A stretch of 64,000 nt of DNA from Parastagonospora avenae f. sp. tritici 18332-5. Taxonomy: Eukaryota; Ascomycota; Dothideomycetes; Pleosporales; Phaeosphaeriaceae. Positions 30,622-41,741 of the stretch are shown piece after piece. Position numbers and translations under genes: made by a program. Each line of letters begins with the position of its first letter. Position 1 is the stretch's first letter. The notes beneath the pieces were generated by a model. That model ran no database searches. It was given only the letters and a program-made list of their open reading frames with translations, and was not told the origin of the DNA. The stretch is taken from contig JAFJTR010000007.1 of assembly GCA_022559985.1 (NCBI GenBank), positions 1 through 64,000 of the forward strand. The letters run 5' to 3'.

Positions 30622-32597
30622 TCAAAACTCAAACTCGCCTCGAAAGCGCTCAACATCCATGCCGGGGCCCACAATGTCCGCGAGATCCCTTCGCCCCATT
30701 TGTCCAAACACCCGTCTTAATGTGTCGTACAGATTCGTGCTCTGATTTTGGTGTATCATGTTGTCAAGTTGCGAATCGCTTACACCGTCGCCCACGACCT
30801 CTCTCGCTTTTTCTTTGCCCTCCTTCTCCACGACCTTATGCATGGCGAGCGCGCCGAGAAGATGTTGCGCTGCTTCCGTGAAGCAGCCGATGTTGATACA
30901 GGATACACCAAGATTGTAGCGCGCGCGTACGAAGTTCGGTCGTAGTGCAAGGGCCCGCGAGTATGCGTCGATGGCTTCTTCGCTGCGTCCGGAGTTCGCG
31001 AGCGTAGCGCCGAGTCGGTTCCAGAGGAGGTGAACTTGCGACGAAGAATTCGAGACGCCGGACTCGGTGGAGGCGAGTGCGGCACCGAAGCAGTCGACTG
31101 CCTTGTCGTATTCCTCGACACCATAAAACAAGACACCAAGACCGACTTGGACGTCCGGGTCCATTTGCTCGCCCGACGGGGAGAGCTGTGCGGCTTGGAT
31201 GAAGAGGTTGGTGACTTTCTCGTGGAGGAGGTGCCGGTCTGTGAAGCCCATTTCCGCGTCGGACGAGAGAGGCTCCTGGATGAGGGAGGGGTACTTTGTG
31301 GCAAGCCAGCGCTCTAGGGTGCGGTAGGCGGTGGACTCGTAGCCTTCGTTTGTGTAAGAGACAGCGAGACCCATGAGGGCCTCCAAGTTTGAGGGGTCTT
31401 GCTTGAGGGCGTGCTCGAGGGCGCGGATGGCAGGCGTCTCCTTCTCGTTCTGTGCCTGCGACTCGCCCAGTCGGGTCCAGGCTGCGATGTGGTTTGGGTC
31501 TTTCTGCACGGCGGCCTCAAATGCCAGAGCAGCCAGCGACAGGTTTCCGCCCTCCTCCATGATCTTGACGCCCTCCTCGAAGGGGTTTGTGACGTTGCTG
31601 AACAGGTTGTCCTGCTCGAACAGGTAGTCGCCCATGGCCGGGTCGCGCACCGAGTGCGTGTTGAGGCCGTCGAAGCCCTCCCACTGGTCCAGGTCGCCCA
31701 TGTGTCCCTCGACAAAGCTCTCCTCGTTGGCGAGTTGCCTAGCGTATTCAGTCTCAGCTTGGATGCCCTTCCAGATGGACTCGAAGTCGCCAAACTCGTC
31801 TACTGACCTGTCCATTTCGTTCAGCTCCGCTTCAATGTGCTTGTTCGCCTCGGCGTCCAGCGCATCGAGGTTCTGGTCCGTCTGCTCGAGCTCGGCAAAA
31901 TGCGCCTCCCAGTCCTTGTCGTCGAGCTCGACCAGGCGCTCCTTGCCCTTGGCCGAGCTCTGCGCAGGCTGCTGCGAGTAGTTTTGCGGCATCATGCCCA
32001 TTCCCATGCCCATACCCATGCCGCCCATGCCCATGCCCATTCCCATGCCCGAGTTCATGCCGTACATGGGCCGCTGGTAGCCCATCATGGACGGCTGCTC
32101 GGCCGCCGCGGGGCTTGCTGTCCGCGCATTCGGGCTCATTTGCTGGAACTTTGCGAATTCGGCGGGGTTGAAGCCTGCCGGCCGCTCCTGCATCGACGGT
32201 CCCATCTGCGGTGCCTGCATGCCCGGGTCGAATTCCGCCGCCCACGCGGGCGATGCGCTGTGCTGTGCCCGCTCTAGTTCTCGCCGCATCTGCTCCATGG
32301 CAAAGGGGGACGCGGGGCCGGGGCCTTGCGGCAGCTGTGCGTTCTGCTGCATAAACTCGTTCATCATCTGGCATCGTCGGTCAGCTCTTCGCCATCCGTT
32401 CACACTGGCAGCGCCTTCACACTCACGCCGTCGGACCCGCCGCCCATCTGCTGGCTGCGCATGCTCTCGTGCATGCCGCCTGGCCCTCGACCGACCAAGC
32501 GGTCTCTCTGCAGGCTCTTGTCGTCTTGCACATGTTTGGTGAATTGACTGAGCGGATTTGCCCCAGTCGAGCACTCTGCGCCGCCGAGGAACGACAT
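30622..32597 (-). CDS. pex5: Peroxisomal targeting signal-1 receptor PEX5
   Basis: Exons 32597-32427 and 32367-30622 (59-bp intron, GTGAGT...CCAG) give 638 residues. The N-terminus MSFLGGAECSTGANPLSQFT has the conserved Cys near position 9 that is monoubiquitinated for receptor recycling. The disordered N-terminal half carries WxxxF-type motifs for PEX14/PEX13 binding (WAAEF, DWEAHFAEL, IWKGI, DQWEGF). The C-terminal half is a TPR array (AALAFEAAVQKDPNHIAAWTRLGESQ, AIRALEHALKQDPSNLEALMGL, AVDCFGAALAS, AIDAYSRALALRPNFVRARYNLGVS) that binds SKL-type signals. Residues around 140-165 are an unusual Gly-Met repeat (GMGMGMGMGG...), absent from the usual motif set. Works with PEX14/PEX13 and the RING complex to import matrix proteins. 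Confidence 0.95.
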
Positions 32598-33138
32598 AGC
32601 GAACTGCTGTGGCCCAGTTGGTTTGCCGATCGAGTGCAATGCAGCGGCGAATGGAATAAGAAATTGACTGTGTAGAACCGGTAAAGCGTGACGTGTGTGT
32701 GTGTATGTTGGTGCACTGTCAAGGCGGCTCCGAGTTATTGATCAGCAATGTTGGGGAAGTGGAGCTATGCCCCTCCAAGCCGAGGTCGGGTTGCTTCCCA
32801 AGGTCAAGAGGCTGAACCGCTGTTGGGCAGGGGCAACTGACGACACGTTGACACGTGAGTATCACTACTATCATTAGATCTTCATTCAATCTTGTCACCT
32901 CGCAAAGACCGCATATGGATAAGTTGAACAGAATAGCATTTTCCCCGTCTCATACGTCCCACCTAATATGACCGATACAGCCGAAGGGGAGATGATAACG
33001 CCAGGACGCTCTACTATAATACATGCGAATCCCAACATGTCACCAGAGAAAGGCGTATATCATACAGCATTCGGCGAAACCCATGTTGTCCGTCTCAAGC
33101 AACTTCCACTCGCTCCTTGCTTCTTTCATTCTAAACCC
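32598..33138. other. Intergenic region between PEX5 and RNA-binding protein genes
   Basis: It includes the PEX5 promoter (minus strand) and the 3' flank of the RNA-binding protein gene. A short GT-repeat (cgtgtgtgtgtatgt, near 32693) is present. Open frames on the plus strand are shadows of the neighbouring genes. Confidence 0.4.
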
Positions 33139-34200
33139 TTACTCCTCCCGAGTGCCAGAGTCTCTGCGCGTGTTTCCCCGCGTGTTCTCGGTAGCAGACC
33201 TGCTGAAGTCGACGCGGAGCTCCCTTCCATATATCGTCTTTGTACTCAGAACGTCCTTGGCCTTGGTGGCGCTGGCGACGTCCAAGAAGTCGGCGTGTGC
33301 GAAACCTCTGGGCTGGCCGGTCCTCCTGTCGATAGCCACACGGACATCATTGACATTGCGAATGTCACGGAAGAGATCGTTCAGATCCTTGTCTGACATC
33401 TCAAAAGACATGTTACCGATGAAAAGAGTCTTGGAGGGAGCGTTATTCGGAGGGAATTCTCTCCTAGGCCTGTCGCTCTCGCTCTTGGCACGGTGATACT
33501 GGACGACGAGGTTGCGGCCCTCGAAGACCTGCATGTCCAGGTTGTCGATGGCAGTCTGAGCGTCGTCGACATTCTTGAACTCGACGTAACCGAAACTGCA
33601 TTGTGTGAGCGTCATCGCAAGACATGGTGCGCATCGAGTTTACCCTCTGCTCATACCCCTGTTGTCGTAGACAATCTTCACGCTCGCGACCTCGCCGAAG
33701 CGAGAGAAGACCTTCTGTAACTGCTCGGTGGTGACCTCGAAAAACAGGTTGCCGACGTAGAGGGTGTTGTGCGGTGTGATGTTGTTGTCACCGCTCCTCC
33801 TGGGCCCTCTCCCTGCGTTCCTTGCGGCCTCCTCGACCTGGCCAAGAGCGTCAGGAGTAATGGTGGCTTTGGCATTAGTAGGATCCGCCTGTGCATCTTG
33901 TTGTGCGGGCGTCAGTCCATCTTCCATGGGCGGCTCTGTGGCAGTCTGTGCAAAGTTCTCTGGCGCATCGGTCTTGGCCGCATCGTCGGTAGCAAACCTA
34001 CGTTGGAAGGCTACTGACCATTGCTGCTTGTGTGTGCGAAGAGTCGATGGCGTGAAGGTGGCAATTGACCGCGGCTTTGCGAGGAAAGCTTTGGACGGTG
34101 TTGCGCTGACGGCACGGACGGCGGCACGGCGTAGAAGAAACCTTCAATTGCCATATCAGCGATGTGATTCACGGTAGCCCATACACCGGAGCACTTACAT
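33139..34200 (-). CDS. Mitochondrial-type RNA-binding protein with two RRMs
   Basis: Three exons: 34200-34199 (just AT of the start codon), 34141-33644 and 33595-33139, total 318 residues. The split ATG is supported by GTAAGT...TTGAAG flanking the 57-bp intron and by the sequence it opens, MFLLRRAAVRAVSATPSKAF..., rich in Arg, Ala and Ser without acids, a classic mitochondrial presequence ending near FQRRFATDD. RRM1 spans about 127-203 (NTLYVGNLFF; RGFGYVEF as RNP1, formed across the second splice) and RRM2 about 221-300 (KTLFIGNMSF; RGFAHADF). This type of fungal protein is predicted to act in mitochondrial RNA metabolism. Target RNA is unknown. Divergent from the AMP deaminase gene with 453 bp between starts. 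Confidence 0.9.
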
Positions 34201-34653
34201 GATGGTCGTATGGAAAGCGGTCTTGGTCGTGTGAAAAAGAGGCTACCGATTTTCTATGAGATAGAGATCGTCTAGTTCAAAAATTTGGGGCGCGCGGCGC
34301 TAGCTAGGTCAGCACGTGACGTTTGCAGTACATGAGGCGAGTCATGTGCAATACGTATAGTGCCCCCATGACTAGCTTGCCGAAACAGCTATCCCAAAGT
34401 TACAAGCTGAGGGACGGGTCTTGAAGTAGCAGGCGTCCGAGCTGTCCATGCACTTGGCAGCTGTGGTATAAACTAGGTATTTCCTTCTGTTGCACAATGC
34501 TCCTTGACCAAGCTCCAGGTAGTGACTCCCACATGCAGCCATGGCACGGGGCCAGGTGACGCGCCGGCGAGCTCCGAAGCGCGTTGCTCAAGTATCTTCT
34601 TTCTTAGAAGTTTGCGGCACCACAGCCACTACGTCTTAACCTAACACAACACC
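34201..34653. promoter_or_regulatory. Divergent promoter region, RNA-binding protein / AMP deaminase
   Basis: 453 bp between two start codons facing away from each other. No coding region. Specific factor sites could not be identified with confidence. Confidence 0.4.
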
Positions 34654-37600
34654 ATGCTGAAAGGTAGTACATCTCAATCTGCCCGCCATGTGCCAATTGC
34701 ATTCTGACCGTGTCGCAGGAGCATTCTCGGTGGACGCAGACGCTTCACCCGAGCTAGGCCCCGCCCACGATGATTATATCCCTTCCTCTGAGGAAGACGA
34801 GCTCAGCCCAGAGTTTTCCGAGCCCGAGGCCACCAACTCTCGCCGCGCACATGTGGACCATGGCACGGGTGCAACGGTGCAGACATCAACGGGCACAAGC
34901 GTAGAAGAAGATGGCAATGGCATGCTGCCCCGCGACAAACAGCGCCGAACAGCTTTCTACGACTACACAGCAGAGAAACAGATGAGCCACACCGAGGCAA
35001 AGCAGTTCTACCAGCGCCACCAGTGGGAGACCCAGAACGGCGGGTCACAGGCCGGCGAGGGCTTCAGCCCGGCCATGCGCGCGAAGACGTTCCCTGCCAA
35101 CTTTGGTGCCACGGATGGCTTCGATCCGTTGGGGGGAGCAGAAAGCGTTCGCTCACGGCGAAGCAATGTTAGTATGGCGCATCAAGGCCACAGGTCTGTG
35201 CTCCCCATCGGCCTGTCACATACGGAGCAGTCACAGGAACCCCGTTCGCACATGACATCTTCTGCAAACCTGCCGGACAGCCACGACAACCAAGAGCCTC
35301 TTCTCCAGGCAGACCAGCAAGCAAGGGCCCATGCAAAGCACCCTCGGCTTCCACACGAAGAGAAGCCCTTGCTCGCCGAACAAGGAATCCACGGTGCCGG
35401 CGCTGGAGTAGGCGTTGGCTCAGGCGCTGGAGGCTTTGCCATGGACGACTCGAGCGTCACTGCTGAGCTAAGCGCCATATACACCAATGTGCAGAAGGTG
35501 CTTGATCTGCGTCACAAGTACATCCGTCTATCTCTGCAGCGCAACTTTGATAACCCCAAAGACGATCCAAGCTGGCGCATCTACCCACCTCACCCAGAGC
35601 CTGTATGGAACGACTCCTCAAAAGAGCGTCGTAATGCTTCGAGCAGCATGCAGAACAGTGGAGTACTGGAACCTGCCGAGCCACCCAAGCCACCTCGCAA
35701 GATGGGCACCAACATTGGGGAGGATTTCCATCTGGACGACGTGCTACCTCCCCCTGGTCCGTCAGAGTGGTCGTTCCGACTAGACGACGCTGGCGTCTTT
35801 CAAGTTTATGAGACAGCTAAATCTGTCGAGCTTGATACGCCCATAGTTGCGATTCCAACGTTGAGAGAGTTTTACATTGATCTTGATGCGATTCTCGATA
35901 TTTCGTCCGACGGGCCCAGTAAAAGCTTTGCTTTTCGACGCCTTCAATATCTGGAGGGCAAGTTCAACCTTTACTATCTTCTCAACGAGTACCAGGAGAC
36001 AGCCGACAGCAAAAAGGTTCCACATCGAGACTTTTACAACGTAAGAAAAGTTGATACGCATGTCCATCACTCTGCCTGTATGAATCAGAAGCATTTACTG
36101 CGTTTTATCAAGTCAAAGATGAAGAAGTCGCCGGATGAGGTAGTGTTGTTCCGTGACGGCAAGCATTTGACCTTGAAAGAAGTGTTCGAGTCGATCAACT
36201 TGACTGCCTATGATTTGAGTATCGACACTCTCGACATGCACGTAAGTTATTGACTCCTCGCTTGTACAGCCATTACTGATATTACTAGGCTCACACCGAC
36301 TCATTCCACCGTTTCGACAAGTTCAACCTTAAGTATAACCCTATTGGGGAATCACGTCTCCGCACAATCTTCCTCAAGACAGACAACTTCATCAAGGGCC
36401 GCTACCTGGCCGAGATCACGAAAGAGGTCATCTCTGATTTAGAGTCAAGCAAGTACCAATTTGTCGAATGGCGCATTTCCATTTACGGTCGAGACATCGA
36501 TGAATGGGATAAGCTTGCTGCGTGGGTCATCGATAATAAGCTCTTTTCGCCCAACGTACGATGGCTGATCCAAGTACCTCGTCTGTACGATGTGTACAAG
36601 GCAACTGGCTTGATGGACAATTTCCAGCAAGTCATCATAAATGTGTTCCAACCTCTTTTCGAAGTTACCAGAGATCCCGCCAGCCACCCCAAGCTTCATA
36701 TATTCTTGCAAAGAGTCATTGGATTCGACAGTGTCGATGACGAAAGCAAGGTTGAGAGACGGGTGTACAAGAAATTCCCAATCCCCAAGGAGTGGTCTAC
36801 TAAGCAGAACCCGCCTTACAGCTACTGGATGTATCACCTTTTCGCCAATATCGCATCGCTCAATGTCTGGCGAAAGCAGCGTGGCTTCAATACTTTTCTG
36901 CTGCGACCACACTGTGGGGAGGCTGGGGATACTGACCATATGGCTGCGGCGGTTCTTTGCTCACACAGCATTAGTCATGGCCTGACGCTCCGGAAATTGC
37001 CACTACTTCAGTACATATTTTATCTCGAGCAGATTGGTGTTGCAATGTCGCCTCTGAGTAACAACGCTCTCTTCCTGGCATACGAACGCAACCCCTTCTT
37101 GAGTTATTTCCGACGGGGTCTGAACGTGTCATTGTCCACCGATGACCCTCTGCAATTCGCCTTCACCAAAGAGCCACTCATCGAAGAATACTCAGTTGCA
37201 GCACAAATCTACAAACTGAGCGCGGTCGACATGTGTGAGCTTGCGAAGCACTCTGTCGAACAGAGTGGGTTTGAACACATCGTCAAGCAGAAATGGCTTG
37301 GTGCAAACTACCATCTGCCAGGTGTAGCTGGAAATGATATGGCAAGATCTAATGTGCCCAGCATCCGGGAAGCTTTCCGGCACGAGACCCTTATGCAAGA
37401 GCTTGCCATGTAAGTTGATGTGGTACACTAGATGGCATACACTTTCACTAACTTCCGGTAGGATCGACCGCTACACCCGGGCTGCTCAATCGAACAGAAA
37501 CGATCTAACCCACTCTAACCTCCAACCGGCTGCAGACGTACCACAAACACCCAAATCTGCCCAGGCCACACACCCGGGATCTCCAACTGCATCAAACCAT

Positions 37601-38068
37601 GCGCAGCCCGACCATGCCCATCAGTTTCCCACACTGCCTCCTCCAGGTGTCATCTCCGGCCCCCTTGGACCCACACAACAAGCCCGGCAGAATCAATCTG
37701 CCCTAGCAAAAGATGGTCCTACATCTCCGACAAGCGCCAAAGAAGGCGAAGTCTTCACTCGTCCACGTCGGTCGTCTAGTGTAACGATGAACCCAAGTAT
37801 CATCTCTGGCCCCCTACCATCCGGTGCGTCTGCCAATGAGGCTCAGCCACAAGGCCCAGGGGATGGAAGCGACCTCGGGCTGACCCGAACAAGAAGCAGC
37901 GTCGCATTAGATGGTGAGCCGAGAATGTTTCCAGGGATCGTTAGTAAGAATGCCAGAAAGAGCAGTATGCGCAGTAGCGCGGTCGAAGACGGGAGCTATC
38001 CCGGTTTTCGCAAGGGAGAGGACGGCATAACAGAGGCGGAGGAGCGAGATACAGATGACGAAGAGTAA
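34654..38068 (+). CDS. amd1: AMP deaminase
   Basis: Exons 34654-34663, 34719-36241, 36289-37409 and 37462-38068 give 1086 residues, the length being an exact multiple of three. The 10-nt first exon (ATGCTGAAAG, good CACC context) splices to GAGCATTCTCGG; an alternative start is ATG 34688 reading straight into exon 2. The catalytic domain is clear: His451-Val-His453 ([20 protein letters not shown]) and the zinc/catalytic SLSTDDP motif with Asp796-Asp797, followed by [19 protein letters not shown]. It converts AMP to IMP and NH3 in the purine nucleotide cycle, in the cytosol. The long N-terminal 440 residues and the last 200 residues are acidic/Ser-Pro-rich and disordered, the usual regulatory extensions in fungi. 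Introns lie within conserved blocks ([18 protein letters not shown]). Confidence 0.95.
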
Positions 38069-38282
38069 AGTCACGATGCTGGTGAAAAACTACAATTTGT
38101 TATCGCACGAATGAGAATGGGTGTTTTCGGCGTAACACTTGTCCATAAAGAATGTTAACCATGCTACAAGTCACCGAAACGATGTTTAGGCTGGATGCAA
38201 TTCGACATTCGGTCTTACCATGATATAAAACGCCATGCCCAGCTAAAGGGAATTTCAGAAGAACTAAACATACGCTAGCTCC

Positions 38283-38975
38283 TCAGGAGTTGATGTTGCG
38301 CGAGTAGCAGTCCAGACACCAAGGATCGCCCTCTTCTCCAACCTCAACTATGCACTTCTTGCACACAGCTTTCCCACACGCGCCAAAGCACTGCCGTGCA
38401 CAGATATAACATGTTCGACCGTCGCAGCGCCTGCAGTCAAGATAGTTCTCGAGGTCCTTCCTCCGCCTCGGTGCTGATTTGCAGGCGTGGCATGGGCGCA
38501 AATCGGTGACGGCGTGGTGTGCATCAGGCCTGGACGAGATGGCTGGTAGCTCTGGCTCGTGGTCCATGAGGTGGGAGGTGGACTTGACGACTGCTGCTTT
38601 GGGACTGAGGCGCTTTGCCTGCTTTACGGGCCGTCGTTCAGAGGCTGTATATGCGGATGAGGCAGAGTAGCTGGAGTACGGGTGGCTTCGGTTACTGTCG
38701 CCGAACGACGAGCTATGCGTATGGGACCGACGACTGGCGGGGGACGACCGTTGGTGGTGCATGCATCTGTAGCAAGAATTAGCTCCATGGCCCCTGTGGG
38801 CGGCCAAGCTGTCTGCATACGTGCTGGGTCCTTCTTCGGTTACTTCGTGCCTCTTCCTCTTCCCCAAGCCTGCCAGATGTGGCGGGTCCGCCATGCTGTT
38901 CCAAAGCGTCGAGGGCGCGCGGTCGCCGTGGTTGTGCGAAGAGCTCCCACCAAAGAGATCCGAGGTGATGTACAT
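38283..38975 (-). CDS. Cys-rich C-terminal protein, unrecognised
   Basis: A single exon of 230 residues from ATG 38975 (Met at MADPPHLAG is an alternative). The first 140 residues are Ser/His/Arg-rich and include a basic nuclear-signal-like GKRKRH and a CYRC pair. The last 70 hold a dense Cys array: CHAC, LDCRRCDGRTCYICARQCFGACGKAVCKKCIVEVGEEGDPWCLDC, about 14 Cys in CxxC pairs, suggesting two or more bound zinc ions (RING/PHD-like spacing but not matched to either). It could be a nuclear regulator. Its stop is 215 bp from the AMP deaminase stop on the other strand, so the two are convergent. Function unknown. Confidence 0.7.
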   Translation of the reverse strand: MYITSDLFGGSSSHNHGDRAPSTLWNSMADPPHLAGLGKRKRHEVTEEGPSTYADSLAAHRGHGANSCYRCMHHQRSSPASRRSHTHSSSFGDSNRSHPYSSYSASSAYTASERRPVKQAKRLSPKAAVVKSTSHLMDHEPELPAISSRPDAHHAVTDLRPCHACKSAPRRRKDLENYLDCRRCDGRTCYICARQCFGACGKAVCKKCIVEVGEEGDPWCLDCYSRNINS

Positions 38976-39483
38976 GGCGGTGAGCTCAAGGTGAAGTCGG
39001 ACAGCCGTCTCCGGACGGTGTTGCGGAGGGCGTCGGCGGCGAAGTCGAGGAGAAGTCGAGGCCCTGTGTAGACTGGCAGTAGACGGCTATCGCAAGCGCT
39101 CAACGCTTGAGACACAATGAAATATACGAAAGCATAAAAGAAGGACGAGAATGGCACACCGCGGCTATGGCAAGTTGGTGTTGTTTCCCCAGCAAGACGG
39201 ACATCCTTGCTCGTGCCTGCCTAGCCTGGCGTCAGACGGCCCTGGTGCCTCCACAACACGCTTTAATGTTCGCTTCACGTGCCGCGCTAACGCGTCCAGA
39301 CGCCGACCACCGCGACTGCGAAAGGCTTCAGTGATCCAACCCTCCCCGACCATTGACGACATTCTTGGCTTCTTGTAAAGTACCGGTATACCATGGTGTG
39401 CTCTTCTTGGTGCTTGTGATGCCCGCACAATCTCAGCATACTTATCCCAGGCTCACCTGACTTTTTGCGATATTGGCGCCAGC
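38976..39483. promoter_or_regulatory. Divergent intergenic region, Cys-rich protein / ELMO protein
   Basis: 508 bp between start codons 38975 (minus) and 39484 (plus). No convincing coding region. Confidence 0.4.
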
Positions 39484-41741
39484 ATGGACACAGTGAATGT
39501 CTCCGAGCTGGTCGCCCGACTGGGTGCGGAGGAGGAGTCGGTGCGCAAAATGGCAGTCTTCAAGCTGCAGAATGCCATTGGCGACCCGTCGTTCGCCGAC
39601 GTCTTCATCTACGAGGGCGGACTCCCCAAGCTGCGCTTCCTAGCGTTGCATGCCACGGGCAACACGCTGGCATACTGCCTGACGTCCTTGTCACGCCTGC
39701 TGGAGCTGGACAAGGGCTGGGACCATGTCACGGATGACCTCATCGTGAGAGTGAGTGCACAGCTCGACTACGTCTATGGCCGCAGACGGACCTCTAATCT
39801 ATGGCCCGCAGATTGTCGACCTCGTAGTTGCGCAGCCGCTCGTTAACGTGAATCGCGGCGCCATGTCCGTCCTGGCTGCCATTGTCGGCCATCCCTCCCA
39901 TCGCAACTCCCAGCCAGGTGTCACGGGCTTCCAGCGACTGAAGCCCGCAGTCGACACCCAGCCCCAGTTCCTCCCCTCTCTGGTCGAGAAGATCACCTCA
40001 GCCGACCATGCATTATGCGCGAACTCGCTCCAGCTCATCAATGCCCTCATGCGCGACGCCATCGCCAACGATGCTGACTTTGAGTGGCCCAAGTTCATCA
40101 AGCAGCTGCAGGAGCTGGGCGTCATCAAGAGCGTCTACATGCTCATGCAGAGCTCGGCAATACAGGATCTGGCCCATCCACTGTTGGACTTCCAGTCACT
40201 CACTAAAGTCCTGCTTCGGAATTGGAGAGAGGAGAAGGTCGATCTCGAAAAGACGGAACACCGTAGGGCCATTCGAGGCCTGCACACCGCAAGCATAACG
40301 GACGCACCAAGTGCGGATTCCAAGGAAAGCAAGAAGCAGAACCCAGAGAAGTGGAGGCGCTTAGGCTTCGACACCGAGTCGCCCGCATGGGAGTTCGATG
40401 CAACTGGTTTCCTGGGTCTGATGGATCTCACAGACTTTGTCTACAAGAACGAAGATGGGTTCCAGAAGCTGTTGTTGGAGCAGTCCGCAGAGCCACTAGA
40501 ACAACGATGTCCAATTGCGCGCGCAAGTTTGTCTGCGACGTTGATTCTCTACGAGCATTTTGAGGTGGACAAGTTGGATGAAGTTGAGTCGCACAGATAT
40601 ACGGCGCTTGAGTCCCGCGCAAACTTTGACCGAGCGTTCAAGCCTCTTTTGCTGCATTGGTCAAGATTGCACACAAGCGGATTAAGCGCATTCATACGGC
40701 TGTGGAAAGTGTCTGGCGCTCAAGTAGAAGATTATGACAAAATAGAGGAGCTGGTCCGGATACTGATAGAACAGGTCGTCGGACAAGCGCCGCGCACCAA
40801 GGATATCAAGGCCGTAGAAGAAGAGCTGGCAGAGTTCGAGCTGAAGCGCCTCAGACAGCTGCAGATGGAGTTACTCGAGCTCACATACGAGGATGCGTGG
40901 GGCCACCACCTGCGGTACGCTCCCAAATCTCCTCCCCGTTCCACTGACACTGACCCTCTCCAGGCAAGTGCGCGACGAGCTCAACCACGAGGCGCTGCAG
41001 TTTGTCAAGGAGCAACGTATTAGATGCTTGCTCCAAGGCGCATGGTTCCCCACCGGTGTCGATTATGGCTCCAATGCCGGTCCAGTGACGAGCAAGACGC
41101 TCAGTCGTTCGGTCCCTTCAGCGTGGCGCTTTGTCCGACTGTCACACAACCGAAGATATCTCCACTACGCTGACTTTGACGAGAAGACAGCTGCAGAGCC
41201 CAGGCTAGACTCCCTGCAACAGAAAAGTAAGTGTAACAAGTCCGGGTATACCGAGTGGTCTACGTACACGCCGGAGCTGACATACGCCTCAGTCGATCTT
41301 TCCATTGTGTCTTCGGTTGTGAGTAATGTCTCGGCATCGGCGCCTTCCACGTCGTCTTCTGATAGCACCGTCACAACCCTGCCTGGCAATGAACGCGCCT
41401 CTACCTCGACCAAGATCACCATACATGGCTACTTGCCCCAGACCAATCACTCGCGTCAGACGTCCTCCGGCTCAGGCGCTGGGCGGAAAGAGTCCGTACT
41501 CCTACAACTGCACCCCCAGAGTCATGCTCTTGCATCGGAGTGGCTTGATGGACTGCTTATGCTGCTAAATCAGCAACCAATCACAGCAGATACGAACAAG
41601 CTAGTGACGTTTATTGGCGGCTATGGGCTTAAGATACGCCTGTTGAATGTTCGATTTGAGGACGTGGGGCTGGAGGAACCGATACTGCCTAGTCGAGAGG
41701 GACTGGACGAAGAGTTTTATTACGACATCGCTGGAGGGTAA
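39484..41741 (+). CDS. ELMO/CED-12 family protein
   Basis: Exons 39484-39750, 39812-40914, 40964-41226 and 41293-41741 give 693 residues. The N-terminal half is helical, armadillo-like (VSELVARLGAEEESVRKMAVFKLQNAIGD; LALHATGNTLAYCLTSLSRLL). The central ELMO domain includes FLGLMDLTDFVYKNEDGFQKLLLEQS and CPIARASLSATLILYEHF; a C-terminal PH domain includes CLLQGAWFPTG, AWRFVRLSHNRRYLHYADFDEK and LASEWLDGLLMLL. In animals ELMO partners DOCK proteins as a Rac activator; fungi have both families, so a role in Rac/Cdc42-guided polarity is inferred. The third intron (41227-41292) has perfect GTAAGT...CTCAG signals but is 66 nt long with no in-frame stop, so retention would add 22 residues. Confidence 0.85.
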
